NCBI GenBank assembly: GCA_002104945.1
Contig: MCFH01000002.1
Span: 248,001-312,000, forward strand
Direction: 5' to 3'
Source: Piromyces finnis
Lineage: Eukaryota > Neocallimastigomycota > Neocallimastigomycetes > Neocallimastigales > Neocallimastigaceae
Length of the DNA: 64,000 bases
The notes under the pieces are model-generated. The model had not been told where the DNA came from and did not search any database. It saw nothing but the letters and a program-made list of their open reading frames with translations. Position numbers and translations under genes: made by a program. Shown one piece after another: positions 15,288 to 30,162 of the stretch. The first letter of the stretch is position 1; the number at the start of each line of letters is the position of its first letter.

Positions 15288-17821
15288 TTAAACAGAAGCA
15301 GGAAATTCACTTTCATGAGAAGATCTGAGATGACTAGTAAGATCATTTAAAGATTTATATATATTATCACAAACATTACATTTGTATGAATTATCATTGA
15401 TTTCTGGAGCATCAGATGATAATGAAGAATTTTCATTATTCTTTAAAATAACATTGGATTCCGAATTATCGCTTAAATCATCCATTTTATGTACTTTTGA
15501 TATATGATAGGCTAAACCATTTGGATTTTTATAACTTTTTGTACAATTTTTATCTATTTTTAATTATAATAAGCATAATGATAATGTTTAGCTTAATTTG
15601 TTATATTTTTGTTTAAATTACAATTTATTTATTAAAATGTATCAGTTATAAAATTCATAGCTACTTACATTGACATTTATATGGCTTGTTGGCATCAATA
15701 TTGTTAGAATTGGTATTACAATTATCAGTAAATGAAGATGATGAAATAGAGGTTGACGAGGAGTTTGTATTTTCAGAAGGGGATTTTGGTGTATTTTGTC
15801 CAGATAAAGGATTGGATTTATTATTTCTTAATTCTTCGGCATGATTATTTTCTAAATGATAGGCTAAACCTAAAGCTTGTCTATTTTTTATTAACATAAA
15901 ATAATAATTGATGAATAATTAAACTACATACATTACCCTATATATATTTTATACTATACAATTTAGATATAATTACCTATATTCTTTGTCACATGATGGG
16001 ATTATACATTTAAAAGGTTTTTGATCGTTTTCATCCAATTGAACATGACTAACAATATAATGATTTAATATACCATTCAAGTGTTTGTAACCCTTATTAC
16101 AATCATGATAGCAACCTAAGATATAAATCAAAATATGTATATCAAAAAAAAAAAAAAAGAAATTATCATTAATATTATACTTTTTTTATATAATACTAAT
16201 AAACGTTAAATAAAAAAAGATAAATACATTGATAAGGCTTTGAGGAAGAAGGATCATAGTTGTACATGGCTTTATTATTATTATCGATAGAATTATTATA
16301 TATTAAAGGAGAATTTTGTTTTGGAGTAACAACATTAGATACTAATATAGTATTGGTAGTAATAGGGCGTTGATTCATTTTAATTTGATTAGAATATTCA
16401 TTAGAGTTTTGACGTGGTGACGGATAGTTTTTAGAATTATTAATCATTGGAGTATTATAATTTCTATTATTAGTAGTATTATTGTTATTATTATAATTTT
16501 GGGGTTGTCTCATTTGAACTACACCATTACTTATAACACTACTTGTTATTTCTTCATGAATAATTTTATTATTTTGATTTTGATAAGCATTATTATTTTG
16601 GGTATAATTATTATTTTTGTTATTATTATTACTGTTGTTGTTGTTGTTGTTGTTGGTACAGTTGTTGTTAACATTATTATTTTGATAATGATAATTAATA
16701 GATGAATGATATTGACCAACTTTTCCACTTAATAGAGTGCTCTCACTATCTACTACAGTATTTTTTCGTACAGTACCGCTTGCCATAGTAATACTTTTGG
16801 TTGTTGTATATTCATCATCCTCGTCATTAATGTTATCTCTTCTACAACTATAATTGCTATTATTGCTGTTGTTATTATTATTGTTGATGTTGTTACTGTT
16901 GCTGTTATAGTTATTATTATATGGTGAGTTATTCATATTCATATTAGAATTGTTGATATTTATATTTGAATTATTTGAAGAATTATTCCTATTAGAATTA
17001 TTCATATTATTCATATTGGAATTGTTCATATTAGGATTATTTATGTTAACATTATTGTTCATATTAAGATTATTCATTCTGGAATTATTCATACTTGGAT
17101 TGTTCATGTTTGGATTGTTCATATTACTATTATTCATTATTGGTTGATTCATAATAGAACTATTCATACTGTTATTACTTAGATGAGAATTATTTATATT
17201 TGAATTATTCATATTTAGGTGTTTATTTTGATTATAATAATTTGGATTGGAATTGGTATTGTTGTTAGATTGATTTCTATTACTATTATTGGAATTATTA
17301 TAATATAAATTGCTATTGTTGTTGTTGTTGTTTATTCTTATATTATTATTGTTTGGATTATAGTATTGGTTATTAATTTTTTGTTGATTTCCATTAGTAT
17401 AAACATTTAATGAGTTATCATTATTAAATCTGTAGTTGTTATTATTCATCATTGTCTTGTTATTGTTACTACTATTATTATTAGTATTAGTATTAGTATT
17501 AGTATTACTGGTATTATTATTATCGTTATATAAGCCATTATTATTTAATTTATTATTGTTTTGTACAGAATTATTATTATTATTGTTATAATTTAGATTA
17601 TTTTCATTTGAGAAAAGGGAATTTTGATTTTGATATCTATTTTCATTACAATTGTCTCCATTATTATCATTGAAGCTTTTAAAACGTTTCTTTAATGGTT
17701 GTTCTTCCAATTCCTCATTTGAATTATATCTATTCCAATTTTTATTGGAATGAATATGGCTGCTTATGGATGAAATATCTACATTACGTTGAAAACCTCT
17801 GGTAGTATGTACTTCTGTCAT
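15288..17821 (-). CDS. Sfp1-like C2H2 zinc-finger protein with a long Asn-rich N-terminus
   Basis: Putative transcription factor. Four exons: 17821-16228, 16115-15977, 15880-15669, 15553-15288 (736 residues). The first ~520 residues are dominated by Asn with Ser, Met and Tyr, including repeated Met-Asn-Asn blocks (17150-16950). Four C2H2 fingers follow: CCYHDC...HYIVSH, CIIPSC...HLENNH, CQYKNC...HISKVH and CNVC...HLRSSH. The first three have C-x4-C spacing and the (K)xYKxxNGLxYH type linker helix of the Sfp1/JAZF1 group, which in yeast controls ribosome biogenesis and growth. Two fingers are split by introns, and the C-x4-C/x12 spacing fixes both acceptors. An Asn/Ser linker separates fingers 2 and 3. 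The DNA target and true orthology to Sfp1 are not established. Confidence 0.85.
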
Positions 17822-20800
17822 TTTATTCTTTTCAATTCTGATATAAATAAGTAAATTACTAAGAAAAAAAAGGTATATTATTTTATAATAAAATGCAATA
17901 ATACTATATATATATAATAAATGAAATAGGTTAGTAAACTATTATAAATATCTTTATTTAAAAAAAAAATAATAATAATAAAAAAGTAATAATAAATGTT
18001 TAATTATATAATAATTTTTAAAATGGTTTACTATAGGTTTAAAGTATTAAAATGGTTAGTGATATTTTATCATTATATCATCTTTTATAGAAAAATCATT
18101 TTTTAAATTTTAAAAATTCTAGGCATCTCATTATTACATCTATTATTTAAAATGAAATGGCTTTATACTGTATTTAATATTTTCGTTTTATCATCTGTGA
18201 ATATCTTTCATTTAACAGTAAAAAAAAAAACCGTTCAAACATTGCTCTTTAAAAAAAAGGTTAATAATTCTATAATAATATCTATTAGCAGATGAGTATT
18301 CTTTATCATTTAAATTTTTACTTTTTGACATTTTCGTTATAATACAATAAATAAAAAAGGAATTTATTTATTATATCTTTAACATCTTTTTTTGTAATAT
18401 TAAAATTGAATATATAATGCACACTTTTATATCATAGGGCTTTGCTTTTCATAAACATATTTTATACTAATTACATAAATTGCATATTATTAATTAATAT
18501 TTCTAGTTTTAAAAAACATTTATTGTTTTGATTTTTTTTCAATATTTACTTTATTTCTTTTCTTCTAGGTTTCCTTTAAAATAGAGGGTAAAAAACTTTT
18601 CTCTATTTTTTTTGTAAATTTATTATAACCTTTTTTTCAACCAATTTTAAGCTTTTTTAAAACAGAAAAAAAAATTGAAAAAAAAAAAAATGTGTATTAT
18701 ATATTAATATAAAATATTAAAAATTTATTAAAAAATTAAAAAAAAAAAAAAAAAAAAAAAAATCATTTAAACTTTAATATATTTGTAACAATATATTACG
18801 TTTATATTACATTTATATATATATTTATTGACGACCTAAATTTTAGTATAAAATACATTATAGTGTGTTCAATTTTTTATATAAAAATAAACTTTGTAGT
18901 AATAATATATTATAATATATTATAATAATTATTTGTCAATATATTTGATTATATTTGATTGATTTATTTGGAAAATTAATATATATAAGAATTTGAAATT
19001 CTTTTTTTCAAGTTCAGTTATAAAAAAAATTGTATTTAATACTGTATAATATATTAGATTATTAGATTTCTATTTATTATGATAATTATAAAAAATAACA
19101 AAATTTTTAAAATCTACGCCAATAAAATTGCAGGAAATTAAATTCGCATTTCATTTACAATTTATTATACCATATATTATTATAAATAAAAAATAAAATG
19201 AATAGAATTTGTGTTTATTTTATTTCAACTTTTATATATTATTATCATAAATTATTATGCAATCTATTAAATTAGATAATATATATAAATTTATTTTTAA
19301 AAATTCTATATAAATAAAAAATGTATTGGAATGAATGTAACGTATTAATGTAATGTACTTTTTGTGTAAAAAAAAAAATACCATTATCATAATAAAAAAA
19401 AAGGCACTTTTGAATACACTCCTCCTATTTAATATACTAAATATTAGTTAATCGATCTTTTATGTTAATAAAAAATAAGCATATTTATTCATAGAATAGG
19501 CTTACTTTTGCTACAGTTCATCCTCCCTCAGCCAACATTTATTCTTATCATAGAGAAGAATAATATTAAACTTCCCCTTTCCTTTTTTTTTTTTTTTTTT
19601 TTTTTTTTTGAAAATGCACGTTCATAATTTTTAACTTTTAATATAAGTTATATATGTGATAATATATAATAATTATATTCATAAGATGTAATTTTAAATC
19701 GAAATCATATATTAAATTTTAATGGATAAGTTTTATAATAAACTTTTTTCACTATCATATATTAGAATATAATTTAATATATAATGTATACAAATCTTAA
19801 GGATTACAGGAATAATTTAGTAGTTTTTGTGAAGTGGTGGGTGGTGGAAAGGAAGGAAATGGAATAGGGTCATAGTAAAAAGTACAGCACAATTTAAATA
19901 TAAAAATTAAATGGTTGTTTTTAATAATAATAAAAAGAGAAATCCATCATTAAAATAATGATGTTATAATGGTATATCTCTTTATTATTATATACTTTAA
20001 GAGATATTTACATGTATTTCTTTTTTTTTTCGCCAATGATAATAAAGTGATGATAAAATTGCTAAATAAAGTTCCAAAGTTTATTAATTATAAATTCATG
20101 AGTAAATTTAATAAAATTTATTAACTAAATAATTATATATAAAAAATCAAATTTGAAAATGTAAATCTGGTAAACTCTTTAAAGTTTAAGTAGAGGAAGG
20201 GCTCTTTTTTTTTTTATCACCACAATAAATAACTTTTAAAATACAACTTGAATGAGAGATCAATTATATAATTTAAACTATATCTTAAATTAAATCTAGA
20301 AAATTGTAATTGTTAAAATAGGATTAAAAAAAAAGCTTTTAACACAATATAATTCTAACCTCCTATAACCTACTTGATGTAGCCTAATTAATGGACACAT
20401 AGTTATATAATTATTGTGTACAATTCTTTCATTTATCATATTATAAAAAGTAACGTTATACTGTTATAAAAAATCAACCATTGTAATAAAATTTTCCAAT
20501 CTATTATTAGTACTATTTTTATTTTTCATCTTATTAATTACAATTTGGAAAGAGACAATGTAATACGATGGCTCACTAAAGTTTTTAAATAATAACTTTA
20601 TTTTATATGTACCAAAAAAAAAAATGTTTTTTTTTTATTATTGTTAATGTTATTATTTTTTCTTTCTTTTAAACTTTTTAATTATGAAAAATGAATGATG
20701 TTAAAATTATAATGGATATTTATATGATATTTATATATATAATGTTTTATTATTTTATTCTTTTTTTTTTTGGTTGTATTAAAATAGTTATTAATTAAAA

Positions 20801-20827
20801 ATTCCTTAATTATTCGATTAAATTATA

Positions 20828-20867
<40 letters not shown>

Positions 20868-22560
20868 TTTTACTTAAAGTTTTGATATTAAAATAATAAT
20901 TATTTTAAAGTTTTTATTTTTAATTAAAAAGTTTCCATTAGATTTGTCCTACATTTTTTTAGAAAAAAAAAAAAAGTTATAATTAAATTGAAAAGAGAAT
21001 TCATTTCTATAAAATTTATTATTAATATTATTATAATCTCTAGTGTAATAATAATAACACATAAAATATAAAAGGCATTGAAACTTTTGTCTTTTGTGAT
21101 GATAATAAATAATAATATATTTTTCATTATATAAATCGAAAAGAAAAAATTATATATAAAGCCAAGTTAAATATTATACCATTTATTTTTTTTATAATAT
21201 CAGAAAAAAAAACATAATAAATAAAATGAAATAATATATGAGATATGCTAATATAGTTTAAATGTAAAACGATAATTAAATAAAAGTTATGGACTAAAAA
21301 AAAAAGAAAAAGAAATTAAGTAATGGGAAACAACTCTACAAATAATGATTCAATACATTTTGCAAATTAAAGATATTAATATAATACTAATAAAATTTCT
21401 ATTAAGCAACTAAAAACTTTTATAAATAAAGGCCTAAACAAAAAGAGGGTAATAGTAACTATTTTGTTTTCAATGGCATTCCTTCATTTATTCTATAAAG
21501 AATATAAAAAGTCTTATATATTAAATTTATTTTTTATGTTAAAAGTAACATTTAAAAAGTATTTTTTTTTAAAATTCTCTTTTTTTAAAGACATTTTTAA
21601 TCACTAATTTTAGCCAATAAAATTTTAGCAACAATTAAAAATTTAATTTCTTTCATGGTTAATTCATATTTACTTTATCACTATTTAAAATTTAAAAGGT
21701 TAGATTTTATAAATTTGAAATTAATATATTTAATATTAAATTATTTTATTAATATATTCAGAAAATAAATAATATAAATAAATTTTTTTTCTTATTCTTT
21801 AAACAAAAAAAAAAGGGAATAATTCTTTACTTTTTTATTATTATTAAAAAAAAAAAAAAGTAACTGTTGAGTAGATAAATTTATTTATATATCATTATTA
21901 TTTTATTCATTTATTTACAAAATCATAGCATTATTATTACTGTCATTATACAAAATAATAATTTATTTGTATGAAATTGTATATTCCATCAGTAAAATAA
22001 AAAAGACCAAAAATAATCTAATTTTTTTTTTTTTTACAATGAAACTTTTGGAATTCAGAAATTACTTCAAATTATATGTTATAGCGGTTTATTTAGAAAA
22101 ATAAGAAACAATAAAAGAAAGTTAATATAGCTATCAAAATGACATTTTTTTTTCTTATATTTCTTATTTATATTCAACTTGAATTATTTTGTTTATTTAC
22201 AGCTATTGAATAAATTAATAAAATATTTCAACATATATATATTTTCTTTATTAAGATATAATAATAATAATAAAATATAATTGTTAAAAAAAAAAAAAAA
22301 AAGGAAAATGCAAGTAAAACAAATTTAAAAGAATATTTATAAGAGTTAAATAAGATATAAATTTTGATTATCCTTTTATGAATTTAAAAGCAACAAAAAT
22401 TATTTTTACATTTATTTACTTTTGTTCTTTTCTTTATAAAATAAAAATATAAAGAATATTAATGTTTTTTTTTATTAGTCAATAGAATAAATTGTAAAAT
22501 TATTATTTTTATATTTACCAATTACAATCATATATTAATACCATTTTTTTTTATAGGAAA
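17822..22560. other. 4.7-kb gene-free divergent region
   Basis: Large A/T-rich intergenic block between divergent genes. It holds an (ATT)n run at about 20830-20868, a (T)24-type run at 19586-19609, A-runs at 18738-18762 and 22287-22303, and a slightly richer C/G patch at 19495-19560. No frame with family character, tRNA or snRNA could be recognised on either strand. Confidence 0.65.
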
Positions 22561-23697
22561 ATGTTTTCATTTTATAATCGTGGATCAACATTATTGAACT
22601 TTTTATGTACAGTTTTACCAGTATTATTAGCTCTTCTCGCTTGTACCAGTCCATTTTTATTAAATCAAGCTGATCCAAAAGTAAAGATAAATGTCAGAAA
22701 TGTTCATATGTAAGATATCACTGTTATTACACCAATAAAATTCTAATTCTTATACTATAATATATAAAAAGAAGAATAATAAAAATAACATAAACAATAA
22801 TATAGACAATTTTTAATTTAAATAAATATTTATTTTTTAATAATGCAAATTAAATTATAACAATTAAAAAGGAAAAGATATTCTTCAAGTTCAACACCAT
22901 CAAATAAGAAAGAAAGCACCATGATGAAATTATATAGATATCGTATGTGTCTATATACATAATAACAAGTATAAATTTCAGAAATATATTTTATTTACTA
23001 AATATTTAATGTATTAAATGTAGACTATCCATACAGATATCCACCAAAGGGTGATATTGCTTTAATTGATTTTGATATTAATGCTGGTAAATATATAAAG
23101 AACAAACAATAATATACGCCGCTAAAGGACATAAATTAATATATTATTTATTAATTAATTTTTTTAAAAAAAGATTTAACTAGTGTTTTCAATTGGAATG
23201 TCAAGGAATTATTTGTTTACTTAGTCTATGAATTCGAAACTCCAAAACAAGTAAGAATGAATATTTGATATTTATAGATACATTAGGAAAAATTAATATA
23301 TACATGGTAGCAATTATTACTACACACTAAATAATAATATAGTTACTAATAAAATTTAATTTTAATAAATTTTTAATATAAAGAAATTCAACCAAGTTGT
23401 TGTTTGGGATGATATTATCACTAGTAAACAAGATGCTCATATTAAAGGAAAGAATGTTGAATCTGAATATTTAGTTACCGCTTTAGATAATAAATTAAGG
23501 TTTGTTATTTAACAAAAAAAAAAAAAAAAACATAAAAATATAATATTATGAAAATAAAAAAACTTATTTTTATTACATATTTTAATAGAGGAATTTCTGG
23601 TAATTTAACTTTATATTGGGATATTATTCCAAATACTGGTCTCCTTTTCCAAAAATCAAAAGGTTCAATCACTGTCCCATTACAAAAAGAACAATAA
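22561..23697 (+). CDS. SPC3: Signal peptidase complex subunit 3 (Spc3/SPCS3)
   Basis: Essential ER-membrane subunit of signal peptidase, a type II protein with its bulk in the lumen. Six exons: 22561-22709, 22872-22942, 23024-23086, 23174-23250, 23384-23499, 23589-23697 (194 residues). One N-terminal membrane anchor is seen (STLLNFLCTVLPVLLALLAC). Family elements follow in order: FDINADLTSVFNWNVKELFV, LVYEFETPKQ, FNQVVVWDDII and the NLTLYWDIIPNTG region. The length is close to the usual 180-200 residues. A potential N-glycosylation site is present in GNLTLYW. All junctions keep phase; the fifth intron has a GTTTG donor. Confidence 0.95.
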
Positions 23698-25086
23698 TCT
23701 TGAATACAATAAAAAACAATATATTTCTTTTTATTTATAGATATTGAAAAAAAAAAAAGTAAAATAACTAAAACAAATAAATTATAATAAATAAAAAAAA
23801 TAAATTAAAAAAAAAAAAGCAAGATAACTTCAAATAAAAATAATTAAAGAAAAAAGAAAAAGTTATAACTTTTATATACATATATAAACTAAACAAATAA
23901 ATAATATAAATAAATAAAATACTAATAAATATAAAATAGTTTTTTATTTTGTTTTTGATATTGGATGTAAAATTGTGAAATTTTAAATAGTAAATGTTGA
24001 TTATATTGTTTTTTGTAATTACTATCTTTTAAATTAGTAATTAAGATTGTATAAAGTATGGTCAAGATAGTTGTTTTTTCTTTTTCTTTCTTCTTTTTTT
24101 TTTCTTCTTATTATTATTGTATATTACTAGGATAAATTATAATTATTAGTATATTTACACTAAGCTAAGCTATCGTATTAAATCATCATTATTTTTAAAA
24201 ATGTAGAAAACTCAGGCAAGAAATATTTATAATGATCCTTTATAAATACCCTTGGTAAACTTTTCTTTACTTATTGTTGTCTTTTTTTTTTTTTTTATAA
24301 ATTTTAATAATAAAAAACCTTTGTTTAAAAATGGTCTTTTTTTTTTTTTTTTTAGATTTCAAAGCTTTTAATTACAAAAAGATTTATTTTATTTTATTTC
24401 AAGAAAAATAAAACAAAAAAATAAAAAATCTAATTACAATTAAAACCATTAAATAAAAAAAACAAAAAAAAAAAAACAAAGTAAAAATATAAAGACAAAT
24501 TTATATTTAATATTTTTAAAGTATTTTTAATAGATTTAACATAAGAATTATAATGTTACCCTTTCTTATGTTTTTATTATTGTTGATTATTATAGAAATA
24601 AAAAATAAAAAAAAAAAAAAAATTTAAAAAATACTTTTTTTATTGTATTGTATTTGTAGGGGATAAGCAATTATCTTAAAATATAAATATTATATTGTAC
24701 CAAAGAGGAAAGAATACATAAAAATTTAAAATTTTTCATTAAAAAAAATTTATTATTAAATTTAATAGACTATAAAAAAATTAATATATATATATATTAT
24801 ATACATAGATTTACATTTTACATTTTTTTTCTTACAATAGTAGTTTCAATGTTCATTATAAAGTAAATGTTTAAATTTTATAATTTATATTAAAAAAAAA
24901 AAAATGAATAATAATAAAATGGGATATATATATCATTATTAATGATAAATAATAAAAAAAAGAGATTAAATATAAAAAAAGATAATAATGCTGATATCAT
25001 TAGAATGGTTGTATTAATTTTTATAAAATTTTATAGGTATTTATATTGATATTGTTTTTTTTATTAAAAAAAATATACATATATTG
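23698..25086. other. Convergent intergenic region, SPC3 / cation exchanger
   Basis: About 1.4 kb of A/T-rich DNA with A-runs (24599-24623) and T-runs (24283-24295, 24340-24354). It probably contains both 3' UTRs. No gene is visible. Confidence 0.7.
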
Positions 25087-28007
25087 TTATTTATAAGTAA
25101 TTTCAATGATCACTTGAATAATAACAATAAGAGCGTAGAGAATAATTGCACATAATCCATAGGATCTTGTCATTCTAAAATTATTGAAATATACAAAAAA
25201 TAAAGTACCAATGGTACTAATTAAAAGTCCAATCACAGAAAAGTAAAGCGTATTGGAATCAATTTTAATTAATAATGATTTATGTTTTTTCTCTGTTAAA
25301 ATACATCCGGACAAACCAAGTCCTAAAATAATGTCTAAAAAAAACAAACAATATATTATAAATAATAGATGATTAGTATAGAAATTAAATTTTAATATAT
25401 ATATTGTATACTCTATATTATATATTTTAATAGATAATTAATCTTACTTAGTAAAGGTGTTCCTAAACAGGCACCTAAGGCCATTTTAGAAAATCCCATT
25501 TTAGCAATAGAAACATTAGTAATAAGATCCCCTAAACTATTGCCCATGGCGAACAATGATAACCCCATAATGGCATCACTGATATGAAATATTTTCCCGA
25601 GAGACTATACATAAAAATAAAATCAGTAATATATATTATATATATTAATATATTATTAGAATGATAAAGGATGTTGATGATAATAATAAATATAAAATAT
25701 ATTTATAGATTTACTTTCTTTTATAATAACTTTTTTTTTAAAAAAAAAAAAAAAGAAAAAAAAAAAAAAACTTACTTGTAATACTGCAACAACTTCATTT
25801 GCTATAATATAAATCCATGATATACCTGATATAAATCCAATAATAGAAAATATACAATAGTAAGATGGAATTTGATCATTTTTTATACATAGGGTGGTAA
25901 GAAGAAAAGCGATAAATGATAGGATACAACTGCATATCCAATGATAATACTTTATATCTAAATCTTTTTTTTTTTTTTAAAAAATATATATATATATATA
26001 TAATTTATAATAATAATTTAGAAAAAAAAATTCTTTTAAAAGATAATTTATTATTTTAATTGACTTTACCAATAGATAAAATTAACATAATAAATAATGG
26101 ACAAACAGTCGTAGAAATTACAATTAACCATTTATTCCATACTTCCGATAGATTAATTTGATGGTCTAGAGAACCATGGTGATGATTGGAATTTTCTTTA
26201 GAGGAACCTCTGACATTGGTGTTTATACTGGTATCATGATTTATTAGAGGTTCATGAAAAGAAAAACCATCATAGATACTATCTTCCGATAGGGTATTAT
26301 TTCCATACTTTGAATTGAAATCACCATAAGATTTATAGGATTTATTCTCTGAATTGGAAGGAGATAAACTAATATTATTCGTTTCCATAAAAAAGGAATT
26401 ATTTTCGTTAATATCGCTAAAATCATAGTTATTGATTGAACTGACACTCATTACACGGTTGATAGAGTTATTTCTAATGAGATAGGAGGATGTCGAAACT
26501 TGTCCATTATTTCCTATTGAATTTGTGGAATTTGTGTTTATAGAGGATAAAGAAGTTGAAAATAAATTCTTATTAGCTTCTTTCGTTATTTGATTATTCC
26601 TATGATTCTTGTTGGAATCAATTTCATTTTGCGAACCATGGAGAAGGGTAGAATGGTTAGCATGCTCTACAGGAATACTATCATAGGTTGGTGCCATCCC
26701 TGCTGAATAATTTTCAAATTTTAATTGAGACACGGTTGATTGATTTGAAAAGGATGGCATTTTGTTAGAGGCTTGGTTCACTCTTTCCTTTAATTTTTGA
26801 CTATTCATTAGAGAGGTGTTGAGAAGAGCTTTTCTACTCTCGGGATCGTATGTGCAACCTTTATACTTTTTCTTCATTATAATTTGATTTAATGATTGTG
26901 ATTTTTTTAATGGATGAATTTGTGGTTCTTCACTATTTGCCATAAATAAATTGTCATGGGTATAACTTTTGGAAAGTTTACTTTGTGAATATTGTAGATG
27001 TTTTTTCGTTAATCCTTTGCGAACAAGACTATCTATTTCCTCAAATGAAGTGGATCGGGAGAGTGATGCATTTTTTAATTTACTTTCAGATAATATTCTA
27101 CTTAATTGTTGCTTTTTCTTTTGTTCAATTCGTTTTAATTCTCTTTCACTAGAAGTTTGAAATTGTATTTCATTTAAATCGTTGGTATTTTCTTGTTTAT
27201 AAAAATGGTGATAATGATGTTGGTGTTGATGCCTATTACTTTCTACATTTTCATTAACTTTTTTAACTTGTTGCTTATAAGCATTTTGTATATCTGGAGT
27301 AATGACAGGAATAGTAAGGGCTAAAGCCAAATTGAATGGTAAACAGAATAAATTAATACATTTTGTTATAAAACTTTGATGTTGCCAATCTTTTAAATAT
27401 GGAAAAAAGGTAAAAATAAATTGATCTTTAAAAGATAGTGTATTTTTTATCGCGTTTGGTGTTGAGATAGTATCAGATTTAAAGGCATTATGATTAGTAT
27501 TAGTATGATTGGATAAATAATTTTTGATTTCATTATCGTTTGAATCAAGTTTATTAAGAAGTGGGGTATTTTCATTATAGTTGACTTCCTCGTTGCTTTC
27601 ATTATCATTTCTTATTTTATCTTCTTGGGTAATATTAATAGAAAGACTAAAGGATGGTGGAGATAATATGATTTCATTATTGTCTGTTTCCCTTGAATTT
27701 GTAATGATCAATGGTCTGTTATTACGTATGGATGTACTTTTATCATCTATATTTTCATTTATGAATATACAATATTAGAATGATTATTTAAATAGAATAA
27801 CTACATTTTTATAGTTTTTAAAGATTTATAAATAATATATTAAGTTTTATGCCTACCATTAAAATCACTACTTAGGCTACTTGCTAAACTTGAACTAAAA
27901 CTTTCACTTAAACATGAATTTATATCTGATTCACTATATAATTCTTTATTCATTTTAGATTTACAATAATTATTTAAAATAAAAAATATTAATACAAATT
28001 TAATTTT

Positions 28008-28038
<31 letters not shown>

Positions 28039-29376
28039 GAAAAATAAAAATAGGATAGTACAAATTACCTTCTGAATCACTATCAAAATCACATCTTGGA
28101 AAATGTAACCCTAATGAATGGTAACTATCTATTCTTGATTGCTTTGAATGTTTACTCCAGTTACTAACTACAACCAATATAACATAAAGGATATAATAGC
28201 TTAACATAATTATTGAATCTGTCGAGCTAATATGACCTTTAATAATAATAATTAAAACGCATATGACAGCACCAATAAAAAATAATATATCACATAAAAA
28301 TGGTTTCTTCGATACTTTTAAAGGTGATACCAATGAAATTGATCCAATTACCAATATAGTAACAAATAAAGAAGCTCCTACCAATTCACCGATAGCTAAA
28401 CCTCCACTATTTGCTTTAAATGATGAAAATGTTCCGAAAACATCTGGTGCACCATTACCTTTAAAAAAATAAATATATATTAGATTTCGATAATTTTTTT
28501 AAAAAAAAAAAAACAAATATTTTTCGTTTTTAAATATTGATATTATATTAAATAATAGTTTAAAGATAATATTTTAAAAAAATAATATATATAACACTTT
28601 ATGATAACCAACCTAAAGCTGCAAGTGTAACACCAGCTACACTTTCTGGTAAACGAAGGGAATTCGCTATAACTGTTAAGTTTGGACTGAAAAATGAAGA
28701 AGATGAAGTTCCAAATAATAAGAAAATCCACACTACCCATATAACCTTTAAATAGAAATCAGATAAAAATATATAAATGCATAAATATTTTTTTTGTATA
28801 TATTAAAAAAAAAATTTTTTTTTTGACTATTTATTAAGTAGAAATGCTACTTAAAATAAATTTCTTTTTCTTTTTATATATATATAATTACATGTATTTT
28901 ATTTTAAAAAAAATATAAGAAGTAATAGCAATATATATTTATTAAAATATAATTTACCATGATAATAAGTGATAGTACTGAATAATTCTCCATTGTACAA
29001 TAAATAAAAGTAAGATAATTGAATAATCCTTTAATATTTGAACAATGAGTTTGTACATATTTACATTTATCACCGGTATATGGAATTGTACACTTGAAAT
29101 ATACATGAAATATTAAAAATTCAATACTTTTAATGACTTTTATTTTTTATTATTAATATAGTAATATTTATCATTTCATTATATTATAATAGAAATTATA
29201 AAAAGGTGTATTACTTCATCCGTTTTTATTTTTAAATTAGAATCTTCTGAATTTTTATTTATCCATAAAATGGATACTGCCAATATTGACGAAAATATTA
29301 TAAATATATAAAAAACTTGCTTTTTAAATATTGCATTTTTATAATGTTTAATCCTTTGATATGATATAAAATTCAT
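25087..29376 (-). CDS. Na+/Ca2+ (cation/Ca2+) exchanger, NCLX/YDL206W-like, with a giant loop
   Basis: Predicted membrane exchanger moving Ca2+ against a monovalent cation. Nine exons: 29376-29215, 29092-28958, 28745-28613, 28458-28069, 27943-27857, 27746-26070, 25957-25776, 25604-25448, 25334-25087 (1056 residues). After one N-terminal span comes the NCLX-type Cys-rich segment (CKYVQTHCSNIKGLFNYL). The alpha-1 repeat contains AGVTLAALGNGAPDVFG and the alpha-2 repeat contains MGLSLFAMGNSLGDLITN, the paired ion-coordinating motifs of the superfamily. Between them lies a hydrophilic loop of roughly 600 residues, rich in Ser, Asn and Lys with His runs (HQHQHHYHH), mostly in one 1677-nt exon. The family normally has a shorter loop. 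Family is firm; organelle and counter-ion are unknown. Confidence 0.92.
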
Positions 29377-30130
29377 TACAAATTGAAATATTCAATCCTA
29401 TTATTTATTATTATTATTATTATTTTATTTTGAAACAAAATTGTTTAAATTATTTTTATTTTTAAAATTTGTTATTTTCTTTCCTTGGTATTATTTCTGT
29501 TAATTAACGTTATTGTTTATTATTATTATTGTTTTTTTTTTTTAATATTATTTCATTAATTGAACTTGGATATTTTGATACTATTATATATTGGCATTTT
29601 AAAATATTTAATATATTTAATATTGTGTATATTTTTTTAAAGTCAATTCTTTTTGAATTATATATACAAATTTCTTCTTAGATATTTACTTATTAAATTA
29701 AATATATACGAAATAGTTATTATTATTATTATTACTATTATTTTTTCCCAATTAGTTGTAATATTAATATTTCTTTTTCATATTTAAATATATTTAACTT
29801 GAAATTACTTTATATATATTAAGTATTGAATAAATAATAAAATATATATTTTTTCTTAATTATATTTAGTATTTATTTTTTAAATATCGACTTTTACTAT
29901 GTTATTTATATTATTCGTGATAATTCTTTTTTTTTTTAAATAATAAAGTTTAACATTATAAAATATTGGTATGTTATATATAGTACTATGTGACTCTTAA
30001 CATTTATATTTTTTTTTCTTTTATATAATTGTTAATAAAATAATATTTTAACAAAGAATTTTTTAATATTGTATTGTAGAATTATTTCTTTTTTTTTTTT
30101 TAAATAACTAAAAGTAATAAGACAAGAATG

Positions 30131-30162
<32 letters not shown>

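Noticed and set aside
16499-17147. Plus-strand Ile/Val/Leu/Phe-rich frames opposite the zinc-finger gene
   Set aside because: They are antisense shadows of the Asn-rich coding repeats.
17822-22560. Possible tRNA, snRNA or 5S gene in the long gaps
   Set aside because: I looked for B-box-like GTTCRANYC and cloverleaf-like GC-rich patches here and in the other gaps and found none that fold convincingly. A covariance-model search would be decisive.
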